A DNA stretch of 64,000 nt from Hyphococcus formosus (GTDB lineage: Bacteria; Pseudomonadota; Alphaproteobacteria; Caulobacterales; Parvularculaceae), in NCBI RefSeq assembly GCF_046736345.1, contig NZ_CP157210.1:1736001-1800000 (forward strand). Reading direction: 5' to 3'. The translations under genes and the position numbers were made by a program. The notes below the pieces were generated by a model, which saw only the letters and a program-made list of their open reading frames with translations, did no database searches and was not told where the DNA came from. Positions 26,232 through 34,690 of the stretch are shown in pieces; the first letter of the stretch is position 1; each line of letters starts with the position of its first letter.

Positions 26232-27203
26232 CTATTCAGCGATACGCAATTGGGCGAGGTCCCGCGCCCGTTGCCGCTTTAGGTCGTGTCGCGCCGTACG
26301 TTTAACGAGGATATAGAGGATGAAATAACACATCGCTGCGCCGATAGCGGAAATCCAGATCGGCAGGCTTTCAAAGATCGTCGCAAATCGCTCATAGGTC
26401 AGGCCCATTGCTTCCGCGAGTCCCGGTGCTTCTTGCCCGATAAGCAGGAGCGCCCCGATACCGGTCATCACCAGTGCGAGTAGCCCGGCAAGTACGGCAC
26501 CAACCGTAACCCCCATATCCGCCCGTTCTTCGGCCTTTGAAATGATCATTTTCGTTGGCTCGCCCGATAGGGCCTGCGTGGCGGCAAATAATGCGCGTGT
26601 ACGTGCGGCGCGTTCTTCCGGGGCTAATGCCTTGTTAGAATCATCTTTAAGACTATCAAAATCTACAATCGGTTTTGCGTTATACACTCGGTCAGAAACG
26701 TATTCCGGCTCGCATTCCGGTGCCGGATTCACGTCAGATGTTGGGACAACCAGCGCTGCATCGGTCGGCATTAGAAACAGCGACTTTTCCGCAGCTCTAC
26801 GGCGAACGAGGCCATCAAGGGTAACCAGTTCATTATTGACGTAGGCTTTGGTCCAATACTCAAACGCGTTCGCAGCGCCTAATTTATCGCCCGCATTGAG
26901 TTTCCGCAGTGCGGTCGAGCGCTTCCAGTTGTCTTCGCCGATATTGAAAATAAGCGAGACTAGGGCATCATGCTCGTTTTGATTGAGCGGCGCCCTAACA
27001 GTATCGCTGATAAGTTGTTCGATTGGCTGAACGTCGTCTTTTAAAAGACGTTCCGCGTCACCCTCAGTGACACTCATGCCATGGCGTGCTGACCCCGTGT
27101 GACCATAGCCGACTGTCCACTGTTCCGTCGGGGCATAATGCGCCGACATTCGCAGACCTTCGTACCCCTTGATCAGATTAAGCCCGGTCTCTCCCGTCCG
27201 CAT
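26232..27203 (-). CDS. membrane-tethered GH24 (T4-type) lysozyme
   Basis: 323 residues. The N-terminal 150 residues are a phage-type muramidase with catalytic E15 (G-Y-E-G-L-R), T30, G-Y-G-H and a C-terminal R-R-R-A-A-E. The position of the T4 Asp20 is A24, so the second catalytic residue is absent in its usual form. After a linker come two transmembrane helices (about residues 230-250 and 280-305) and a basic tail. There is no N-terminal signal, so the C-terminal helices must handle membrane targeting. It looks like a domesticated endolysin joined to a holin-like region. No other phage genes are near. Confidence 0.82.
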   Translation of the reverse strand: MRTGETGLNLIKGYEGLRMSAHYAPTEQWTVGYGHTGSARHGMSVTEGDAERLLKDDVQPIEQLISDTVRAPLNQNEHDALVSLIFNIGEDNWKRSTALRKLNAGDKLGAANAFEYWTKAYVNNELVTLDGLVRRRAAEKSLFLMPTDAALVVPTSDVNPAPECEPEYVSDRVYNAKPIVDFDSLKDDSNKALAPEERAARTRALFAATQALSGEPTKMIISKAEERADMGVTVGAVLAGLLALVMTGIGALLLIGQEAPGLAEAMGLTYERFATIFESLPIWISAIGAAMCYFILYILVKRTARHDLKRQRARDLAQLRIAE

Positions 27204-27620
27204 CAGACCCGCTAAACCCCTCTAGACTACTGTTCCCACTGAGGTCGCCGTTCCGCATCTACGCTTAGCGAAAATCACGGCTTCCCCCACGAATTTACCG
27301 TTAACGATTCCTAACATGTTAGCGTCGAATTGGGTAGATGCACCGCCCCGATCTCGCATTGATCTGAGAAATTTGCCCCGAAGCGGCACAGTTTTGCCGC
27401 ACATCAATACCAAAATGGGTCAGTCTAAATAGCGTATAAATTTTCAGATTTTTTATAATGCACTGTTTTTGTTTAGTTTTTGATTTTTTTCAACAGACCT
27501 ACGAGTTCAATTTTATGGCATAATAATTGGGAGTATCGTCGCGAAAGACTAATCGCGTCACGCCAAATGCGATGACTTCGCATAATTTGGGGAATTGCGT
27601 GGCGCGTTGTGAGGTAACTT
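27204..27620. other. 417-base intergenic region, A+T-rich right half
   Basis: It lies between the lysozyme gene (leftward) and the PEP-CTERM-like gene (rightward), so it should hold divergent promoters. It contains a 12-base palindrome at 27311-27322 and a TATAAT at 27454-27459 in a T-rich stretch; no matching -35 box is clear. Open frames in it (for example minus 27222-27413) show no protein-like features. Confidence 0.4.
27311..27322. promoter_or_regulatory. 12-base perfect palindrome, candidate operator
   Basis: CTAACATGTTAG is a perfect inverted repeat about 110 bases upstream of the lysozyme start. It does not match the alphaproteobacterial LexA box (GTTC-N7-GTTC). The identity of any binding protein is unknown. 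Confidence 0.25.
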
Positions 27621-28201
27621 ATGATGGGTAATGGGATTACGAACATTGTTGCCGCTGCGATCATAGCGTTGGCAATTTTGTTCAATGGTGGTTTTGGTGG
27701 CGGGAGCGACAAATCCACGGGCATGAGTGACGAAGAATTTGCCGCTTGGTATGCCAGAGCAGTTGGCGACATCAGAAATGATATAGTCGTCAATTGTGGT
27801 TGCTGCGGCGAAGGCGAGCAAAAGGTCACCAAAGATTCTTTTTAGCACCCCGCCCGGTTCCAACACGGTTAGCCGGTTATAACCCGGTATCACCAGTAGA
27901 GCCGCGGCGGGTTCCGAAAGAAGCGCCAGTAGCGCCTCTGGCCAATCCTGAGGTCAAGGAGGAACCTTATCCGCCTTATGTTCCGGTTTTCTTGCCGGAC
28001 TGGCCACGCCAACCGCCTGTATTGGTACCGCCGGTCGTCATTCCGCCTGTAACGCCGCCCTGTGACGAAGACGAGGACGAAGAATGTAAACCGCCTACGG
28101 AACCACCCGTAGATGCACCGGAACCAGGTTTGCTGTTACTATTGATGATTGGCGGCGCAATGTTGTTGTTCATCCGCCGGAAAGATCAGCACACAGCTTA
28201 A
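27621..28201 (+). pseudogene. PEP-CTERM-like protein split by a one-base frameshift
   Basis: The first frame (27621-27845) starts at ATG with GAGG six bases upstream and encodes an N-terminal hydrophobic helix and a Cys-rich segment C-G-C-C; it stops inside the tract CTTTTTAG. The second frame (from 27842) has no plausible start but encodes a Pro-rich region and a C-terminal sorting signal: P-E-P-G, a hydrophobic helix, then F-I-R-R-K. One extra T in the T5 tract would fuse them into a 193-residue protein. It may be a mutation, a sequencing error, or slippage. The signal resembles those cleaved by exosortase. Confidence 0.65.
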
Positions 28202-28207
28202 CCCGGA

Positions 28208-29665
28208 TTAGCTTGCCGCGGGCAGCAGGACTGCTGCGGCAAGCCCCAAAAACACAAAGAAACCGACAATATCCGTAACCGTCGTAACAAACACGGCAGA
28301 TGCGACCGCAGGGTCAGCGCCAGCCCGCTGCAGCCCGATGGGGACCAAAATTCCCGCAAGCCCTGCCGCAAGTAGATTGATGATCATCGCGGCCCCGACA
28401 ACAATTCCGAGCCGCACGGCTTCGATTTCTGTTCCCCAACCGCTGGCGAAATACCAAACGCCGGCAAGCGCCCCCATAATCAGCGCAAAGATGACACCAT
28501 TTAAAAATCCGACGGTGGCTTCACGAATGACAACGCGGGCTGCGTTTGTCGCGGTCAAATCCTTGGTGGCAAGCGAACGAACAACCACGGTAAGTGTCTG
28601 CGTTCCGGCATTACCGCCCATTGATGCTACGATCGGCATTAAGACAGCGAGCGCAACGATCTGTCCAATTGCCGCGTCAAACAGAGCAATCACTAACGAT
28701 GCCATGATCGCGGTACCCAGATTGATCGCAAGCCATGAAAAGCGCGAACGCACTGTTTCGATGACCGTATCGGATAGGCCGGTATCTGCCTCAACACCCG
28801 CCAATGCAAGCATGTCTTCGTGGGTTTCTTCGCGGACCATTTCGACCACGTCATCCACAGTGATCATCCCGATTAATCGGTCCGCGTCATCGACCACCGG
28901 GGTCGAAATCAGGTTATATTGCTCGAATAGATAGGCGACCTCTTCCTGATCCATCGTGACCGGAACCGTACGCATATCCCGACTGTTCATCAGATCTTCG
29001 ATAACCGTTTCACGCGGCGCTTTTAACAGCGTCGATAGCGGCACTGATCCCATCGGCTTAAATGCCGGATCAACGACAAAAACCTCATAAAATCGATCGG
29101 GCAGTTCTTCCGCGCTACGCAAACGGTCAATGATCTGGCCCACGGTCCAAAAGGCCGGTGATGCAAAAAATTCCCGCTGCATCAGGCGGCCGGCACTCTC
29201 TTCCTCAAAATCGAGCGCAGCGCGCAATGCAACCCGGTCTTCGACCGGCGCAAGCGCTAGGATCTCAGCCTGTTTTTCTTCATCAAGGTCTTCGAGCAGG
29301 AATGTCGCGTCATCGGTGTCGAGTTCGACGACAGCCTCAGCGACCTTGGCTGGCTCCATCGCATCGATGACTTCCTCAAGGAGGTCTCCATCAAGTTCCG
29401 CAAGTACGTCCGAGGGGATCGCGCCGCCCATCAAGGTAATGAGGGATTCGCGCTGATCCTCGCGCAACAGCGCCATCAAATCAGCGAAATCGGCCGCGTG
29501 CAGCTCTTCGGTCAGCGCCTTGAAGTTATCCGGATCATTGGCATCCAGGGTATCGACAACGGACCGAACAAATTCCGGCGACAGCGTGCGGTCGTCCGCA
29601 AACTGAGCGTCATCTTCCGGCTCTTCCGGGCGCAACTCGTTCTCGGCGGGCGCGATTTCGCTCAT
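28208..29665 (-). CDS. mgtE: magnesium transporter MgtE
   Basis: About 485 residues from the ATG at 29665 (M-S-E-I-A-P), which has GAGGCGAGGG upstream; the longer open frame to 29740 lacks support. An acidic MgtE_N domain of helical repeats is followed by two CBS domains (P-V-V-D-D-A-D-R-L-I-G) and five membrane helices forming the Mg2+-gated pore, including the family's G-G-N-A-G-T-Q motif. It imports Mg2+ and closes when cytoplasmic Mg2+ is high. Confidence 0.95.
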   Translation of the reverse strand: MSEIAPAENELRPEEPEDDAQFADDRTLSPEFVRSVVDTLDANDPDNFKALTEELHAADFADLMALLREDQRESLITLMGGAIPSDVLAELDGDLLEEVIDAMEPAKVAEAVVELDTDDATFLLEDLDEEKQAEILALAPVEDRVALRAALDFEEESAGRLMQREFFASPAFWTVGQIIDRLRSAEELPDRFYEVFVVDPAFKPMGSVPLSTLLKAPRETVIEDLMNSRDMRTVPVTMDQEEVAYLFEQYNLISTPVVDDADRLIGMITVDDVVEMVREETHEDMLALAGVEADTGLSDTVIETVRSRFSWLAINLGTAIMASLVIALFDAAIGQIVALAVLMPIVASMGGNAGTQTLTVVVRSLATKDLTATNAARVVIREATVGFLNGVIFALIMGALAGVWYFASGWGTEIEAVRLGIVVGAAMIINLLAAGLAGILVPIGLQRAGADPAVASAVFVTTVTDIVGFFVFLGLAAAVLLPAAS

Positions 29666-29783
29666 AGACAGCCCTCGCCTCTTGTACCTATGGAAAGAAT
29701 TGATTGAGGTCTTGCTATGATAGCCCATTCGCAATGGCAAGGGCAGACGGCTATGAAAATTTTTCTGCGGCTAGCGCCGACAA

Positions 29784-30029
29784 TCAACCGCCAAATTTAA
29801 ATATCCCGCTAAGGATAATGGCGACGGTGACCGCCCAGAAAACCACCGTGATTTTGGTGGTGAGCCAGGCCTTCGCGCCGATATTTGGCTTTACAGGTGC
29901 GCCGGGATCAGCGCCCTTAACACCGTCATCAGGGGATTCCCATCGGCCCTGAATGTCACGCGGTAGAACAGCGAGAAAGATTACCCACCACCAAACGATA
30001 AATATAACGAGTGCGCCTGTGGGATTCAT
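29784..30029 (-). CDS. DUF1467 family membrane protein
   Basis: 81 residues with two transmembrane helices. It has the family pattern I-V-W-W-W-V-I-F-L-A-V-L-P and A-D-P-G-A-P-V-K-P between the helices. Found widely in Alphaproteobacteria next to RNase J genes; function unknown. It follows the RNase J gene by 9 bases, so they are one transcription unit. Confidence 0.82.
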   Translation of the reverse strand: MNPTGALVIFIVWWWVIFLAVLPRDIQGRWESPDDGVKGADPGAPVKPNIGAKAWLTTKITVVFWAVTVAIILSGIFKFGG

Positions 30030-30038
30030 CTCCGTATC

Positions 30039-31700
30039 CTATCCTGCAATTCTGTGGATCTGGGTCATAACGACGGGGCGTTTACCCCAGACATCATCAA
30101 AATATATCCTGACCGCGCGCTTTACGGCCAATGAAACCGCCTCATCATCAGCGCGCTTGGGCTTTGGTAAGGCAAGAATAGCATCTTCTATTTCATCCGG
30201 TAGGTCCGAGAAATCGTCGCTTTCATCCTCGCCACCGACGATGCCATAGCCGTCAATACCAATATCGTCTGCAAGTTTATGGCCGTCAAATACCACCGAC
30301 ACCATGAGTATCCCGGCATAAGATAATTTCCGGCGTTCCTTTATTGGGGCGGCCCCATCGGGGAGCAGAATATCGCCATCGAGATAAATTCGGCCTGCCG
30401 GCACTTCGTCTATACGTTCAGGGCCATCAGGCGCGATGCGAATAAGGTCACCGTTGCGCGGAGCAAAACTTCGCTTCGTTCCTAATTCTAATGCGAAATT
30501 AGCATGCTCTTCGAGATGGCGAGCCTCGCCATGTACGGGAATAGAAATTTCCGGGCGCGCCCATTCATACATGGCCCGCAATTCTTCTCTGCACGGATGA
30601 CCGGAAACATGAACGAATTCATCTTTCTCGGTAATGATTTTGACCCCAAGTTCAACAAGATCATTTTGGAGCGTGTAAATTTCGCGGTCATTCCCAGGTA
30701 TAATTTTAGACGAAAAGATCACCGTATCCCCTGCGGACAAAGTCAGGTCTCTGTGGTCGTTTCTCGCAATTCTTGAAAGTGCTGCTCGAGCCTCTCCCTG
30801 ACTACCGGTGCACAAATACAATACATGCTGGCGCGGTAAAAACCCAGCATCGCGCGGCTCCACAAACTGTAGCCCCTCAGGAAGGATTCCGGTTTCTCGC
30901 GCGACATCAACAATTCGCAACATTGACCGACCCAATAGGCAAACACTTCGATCCGCCGCCATCGCCGCTTCACATATAGAAACAACGCGAGACACATTCG
31001 AAGCGAAGGTGGTAACCGCAACCCGTCCCTCTTGTTCCGCGATCAATTTCGTCAATGATTTGCGCACGGCAGATTCAGAACCGGACTCGCCAGACGAAAG
31101 CACATTGGTGGAATCACAAACCATGGCCAAGAGACCTTCATCCCCCAATTTTTTAATGCTCGCGGAATCAGTGGTTGGGCCCAATGTCGGCTTTTCGTCG
31201 ATCTTCCAATCACCGGTATGGAGAACATCACCCAATTCCGTTCGGAGAATGATGCCGCTTGGTTCCGGTATCGAATGAGTTAGCGTCACATATTCAATAT
31301 CGAATGGACCAAGCGAGAAATGCTCATTCATATCGATAATGTTTAGCTCTACATCAAACTCGCCGTTTTCTTCGAGCTTTCTTGCAACCAATGCCGCAGT
31401 AAATGGCGTCGCATAAACCGGACACCCAAGCTTAGGTGCCAATAGAGCAACTGCGCCGATATGGTCTTCATGGCCATGGGTTAAAAGCAAGCCATGTAAT
31501 GCTTCTTTTTCTTCGAGAATAAATGATGGGTCCGGACAAATTAGGTCTATACCCGGGGTCGAAAGGTCGCCGAACATTACGCCGCAATCGATCATCAGCC
31601 ATTGACGGTTTGCGGGCGTTCCGAACCCATAAAGGTTCATATTCATACCGATTTCGCCGGAACCGCCGAGCGGTAGGAATACGAGTTCTTTTTTCGACAT
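30039..31700 (-). CDS. rnj: ribonuclease J
   Basis: A 553-residue metallo-beta-lactamase/beta-CASP ribonuclease with zinc motif H-x-H-x-D-H (H75, H77, D79, H80 in T-H-G-H-E-D-H). RNase J has 5'-3' exonuclease and endonuclease activity and takes part in rRNA maturation and mRNA decay; in Alphaproteobacteria it works alongside RNase E. Its ATG shares bases with the coaX stop (TAATG). Confidence 0.93.
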   Translation of the reverse strand: MSKKELVFLPLGGSGEIGMNMNLYGFGTPANRQWLMIDCGVMFGDLSTPGIDLICPDPSFILEEKEALHGLLLTHGHEDHIGAVALLAPKLGCPVYATPFTAALVARKLEENGEFDVELNIIDMNEHFSLGPFDIEYVTLTHSIPEPSGIILRTELGDVLHTGDWKIDEKPTLGPTTDSASIKKLGDEGLLAMVCDSTNVLSSGESGSESAVRKSLTKLIAEQEGRVAVTTFASNVSRVVSICEAAMAADRSVCLLGRSMLRIVDVARETGILPEGLQFVEPRDAGFLPRQHVLYLCTGSQGEARAALSRIARNDHRDLTLSAGDTVIFSSKIIPGNDREIYTLQNDLVELGVKIITEKDEFVHVSGHPCREELRAMYEWARPEISIPVHGEARHLEEHANFALELGTKRSFAPRNGDLIRIAPDGPERIDEVPAGRIYLDGDILLPDGAAPIKERRKLSYAGILMVSVVFDGHKLADDIGIDGYGIVGGEDESDDFSDLPDEIEDAILALPKPKRADDEAVSLAVKRAVRIYFDDVWGKRPVVMTQIHRIAG

Positions 31701-32494
31701 TAATTCACATCCGGCATATTTTTGCGCTCAGACTTAATGCGCTTATTTATTTCTAACAGGCCGCGGATCGTCAGATCGTGGTCAAACACATCAATCGCTT
31801 CGGTCTGGTCTTCGAAAAGCGATGCAATTCCACCCGTGGCCACGACCTTCATTGGCTTACCGTATTCGGCTTTGATGCGTTCGATGAGGCCCTCTATCAA
31901 ACAGATATACCCCCAATAGACACCAGTTTGCATCGCGCCAACTGTATCGGTACCGATGATTTTTTCCGGCTTTTCGATCGCAATGCGCGGCAGACGTGCG
32001 GCAGCTTCATGCAGTGCTTGCATCGAAAGGTTTATACCAGGCGCGAGCACCCCACCTTCGAAACCACCATCAGCACCGACAATATCAAAATTCGTCGCTG
32101 TACCGCTATCGACAACAATTAGCGGGCCGCCATGCGTCGTAAACGCACCTACCGCGTTTACCAATCTGTCCGCGCCTGCTTCAGAGGGTTTGGTAATACG
32201 CACTTCTAGTCCGGGAATATTATCGTGGCCGATGACAAAGGGTTCGCGATTGAAATATCGGCGAGACAAATTGCGCAGATGAAAAAGCGACTGCGGCACA
32301 ACCGTAGAAATGATGCACTCACTAACGTCGGTTAGCTTGTAATTTGCCATGCCCATTAATTGCGATAGCCACACCGCATATTCATCTGCGGTTCTGACAG
32401 TCGATGTCGAGGACCGCCATTGCGCGACCGGCTTGTCGTTATCAAATAACGCGATTACCGAGTTGGTGTTACCGACATCAATCGCGAGTAGCAT
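31700..32494 (-). CDS. coaX: type III pantothenate kinase
   Basis: First enzyme of coenzyme A synthesis, insensitive to CoA feedback. It has the ASKHA ATP-binding motif A-I-D-V-G-N-T-N at the N terminus, V-V-D-S-G-T-A-T-N-F-D, and G-x-Y-W-G-Y near residue 180. The start is the ATG at 32494; a TTG two codons earlier is less likely. It lies between birA and rnj in a tight run that continues from the nuo genes. Confidence 0.94.
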   Translation of the reverse strand: MLLAIDVGNTNSVIALFDNDKPVAQWRSSTSTVRTADEYAVWLSQLMGMANYKLTDVSECIISTVVPQSLFHLRNLSRRYFNREPFVIGHDNIPGLEVRITKPSEAGADRLVNAVGAFTTHGGPLIVVDSGTATNFDIVGADGGFEGGVLAPGINLSMQALHEAAARLPRIAIEKPEKIIGTDTVGAMQTGVYWGYICLIEGLIERIKAEYGKPMKVVATGGIASLFEDQTEAIDVFDHDLTIRGLLEINKRIKSERKNMPDVN

Positions 32495-32512
32495 AGGCAA
32501 TTCCCATTCCCA

Positions 32513-33244
32513 TTACGGTTGAGGCCCGAAAAAGACCTCTCCGGCTGTAATCATCCGCTTTCCGAGGTCAGAGCGCAATATCAGCGCCCCACTATCGTCA
32601 AGCCCTTCAAATATCCCAGAAAGTGTTTCATTCGGGAGGCGCACAGTAATCTCTGTTCCGATGCCAATAGCGCGCTCTAACCAACGCTCTTTAATTTCTC
32701 CAAACCCCGCCTGCCGCCAAATGCGATAGAGCGCCCAGAAATGATGATCCAACCGTGCACAAAAGCTGTCCGGCGTCGGGACGTCTTTTATAAAATCCAG
32801 TAATCGCGTTGTTGGATACGCCAACCCTTTTGGCGCATTGACCAAGTTCACGCCGATCCCGATGGCCAGATACTGACCTAAATTCTCAAGCAATATGCCT
32901 GCACATTTAGCGCCGTTCAGCATCACATCATTCGGCCATTTCAGCCGGATTTGATCTTCATGAAGATATTCATCAAGCGATTGTGCGAGGGCAAGCGCGA
33001 CAATGAATGACAGTTGCCCAAGATTGTCTGACGCTCCTTCGGGCGCAAATAGCAACGTACCAGCAAAATCACCGATGGATTGCTCCCATTGGCGACCCCG
33101 CCGCCCATAACCTGCGGTCTGAGCAAGAGCAACAATCCAACGCGGCTCAGCGACGCCCCTTTCGGCACGCCGCTTTGCTTCTAAACTTGTTGAATCGAGG
33201 CTTTCGTATAGCTCAATTGCTGTGCCGGAGGGTAACCGTGCCAC
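32513..33244 (-). CDS. birA: biotin-[acetyl-CoA-carboxylase] ligase
   Basis: A 243-residue ligase that attaches biotin to the carrier of acetyl-CoA carboxylase. It has the biotin-binding motif G-Y-G-R-R-G-R-Q-W (usual G-R-G-R-x-G-R-x-W) and K-W-P-N-D-V. It lacks the N-terminal DNA-binding domain of E. coli BirA, so it is not a repressor. It starts at GTG, 3 bases after nuoN, and is probably cotranscribed with the nuo genes as in many Alphaproteobacteria. Confidence 0.93.
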   Translation of the reverse strand: MARLPSGTAIELYESLDSTSLEAKRRAERGVAEPRWIVALAQTAGYGRRGRQWEQSIGDFAGTLLFAPEGASDNLGQLSFIVALALAQSLDEYLHEDQIRLKWPNDVMLNGAKCAGILLENLGQYLAIGIGVNLVNAPKGLAYPTTRLLDFIKDVPTPDSFCARLDHHFWALYRIWRQAGFGEIKERWLERAIGIGTEITVRLPNETLSGIFEGLDDSGALILRSDLGKRMITAGEVFFGPQP

Positions 33245-33247
33245 GCG

Positions 33248-34690
33248 TTAAAAGAGAGACGCAGCGGCGCGGCCAGCGGCACTTGCCAACGGTCCCATAA
33301 AGATTGTCAGAACAGGGAACATCAAGATCGCAGAGCCCCAAGCAGCAATCGTCAAGACAGGTCCGCTATCACGCTCGAATGCCGGTGCCGGTTCATCGAA
33401 CCACATGAACCATACAACACGCAGATAATAGAATGCAGAAACTGCACTAAGAACTGCACCAGCAACGGCGAGCCAGATCAATCCGGCATCAACGGCGGCG
33501 ATGAACACAAACCACTTACCGAAGAAACCAGCCGTAGGTGGCACGCCAGCAAGCGAGAACATTAGAACTGTCATGATCACGGCCATTGGCATATTTGTAC
33601 GCGCGAGGCCTGAGAGATCCGACACGTTTTCTGTCATGCCGCCGCGACGACGCATCATAAGAATGATCGCGAATGTACCGATCGTCATCGCGATATAAAT
33701 CGCCATATAGATCAATACGGAACCAACGCCATCATTCGTGCCTGCAGCTAAACCGATAAGCGCATATCCCATATGGCCAATCGATGAATATGCCATCAGG
33801 CGTTTGATGTTCGTTTGAGCAATCGCCGAGAACGCACCGACGACCATCGACGCCAATGCAATCAACGCAATCACAGGTCGCCAATCATCCAGAACGTCTA
33901 GGAACGACCCTGTCAGCAATCGCGTAAACAAAGCCATTGCAGCGAGCTTTGGCGCGGCGGAGAAGAAAGCCGTGACCGGCGTCGGCGCGCCTTCGTAAAC
34001 ATCTGGGGTCCACATATGGAACGGTGCCGCCGAAACCTTGAATGCAAGGCCCGAAACCATAAAGACGAGGCCAATAACGAGGCCATGATTTTCAGTTGAT
34101 GACGCGGCGATCCGCGCAATCTGATCGAAGCTGGTCGCACCGGTAAAGCCATAAACGAGCGAGGCACCGTAAAGCAGCAAGGCGGATGACAGCGCGCCAA
34201 GCACGAAATATTTCAAGCCCGCTTCAGTCGAACGGCGGCTATCGCGATTAAACGCCGCTAGAATATAAAGCGCCAAGCTTTGCGTTTCGATGCCCATGTA
34301 AAGCGAAATCAAATCGGTCGCAGACACCATCAGCGACATACCGAATGCCGCAAGGACAATCAGGATCGGGTATTCGAAACGGCCTTTTTGCTCATTTGCG
34401 AGGTAACGATCCGACATCAAAATCGCGACCGCAGCCGCGCCGAAAATCAGCACTTTGCAGAAGTCAGAAAACGCATCGATCTGAAACGCACCGTCAAACA
34501 GCGACGCAGTTGGCGCGCCGGGTGCAAACAAAACCAGAAGCGCCGCGACAACCAACAACAAGGTTGCCCCCAGTGAAATCTGTTTTGCAGATTTATCACC
34601 GACGAAAACGCCAGCGAGCAACAGTCCCATTGCCCCGACCGCGAGAAGCAATTCGGGATATGCAAAGGAAAGGGTTTCAGCGAGGCCCAT
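33248..34690 (-). CDS. nuoN: NADH-quinone oxidoreductase subunit N
   Basis: A 480-residue antiporter-like subunit of complex I with about 14 membrane helices. It has the proton-channel Lys/Glu pattern of the Mrp family, for example M-G-I-E-T-Q-S-L-A and S-S-I-G-H-M-G-Y. It pumps protons through a path linked to quinone reduction. Its start overlaps the nuoM stop (TAATG). It is the last complex I gene in the window. Confidence 0.97.
   Translation of the reverse strand: MGLAETLSFAYPELLLAVGAMGLLLAGVFVGDKSAKQISLGATLLLVVAALLVLFAPGAPTASLFDGAFQIDAFSDFCKVLIFGAAAVAILMSDRYLANEQKGRFEYPILIVLAAFGMSLMVSATDLISLYMGIETQSLALYILAAFNRDSRRSTEAGLKYFVLGALSSALLLYGASLVYGFTGATSFDQIARIAASSTENHGLVIGLVFMVSGLAFKVSAAPFHMWTPDVYEGAPTPVTAFFSAAPKLAAMALFTRLLTGSFLDVLDDWRPVIALIALASMVVGAFSAIAQTNIKRLMAYSSIGHMGYALIGLAAGTNDGVGSVLIYMAIYIAMTIGTFAIILMMRRRGGMTENVSDLSGLARTNMPMAVIMTVLMFSLAGVPPTAGFFGKWFVFIAAVDAGLIWLAVAGAVLSAVSAFYYLRVVWFMWFDEPAPAFERDSGPVLTIAAWGSAILMFPVLTIFMGPLASAAGRAAASLF

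Noticed and set aside
27454..27459. TATAAT as a -10 box
   Set aside because: Sits in an A+T-rich stretch with no matching -35 box at the right distance; kept only as a note in the gap description.
27558..27893. Minus-strand frames antisense to the frameshifted gene
   Set aside because: Shadows of the plus-strand gene without a ribosome-binding site or recognisable protein pattern.
28211..28244. Large hairpin after the PEP-CTERM-like gene
   Set aside because: Its arms come from the Ala/Leu/Pro codons of the mgtE C terminus and no U-tract follows on the plus strand, so a terminator role is unsupported.
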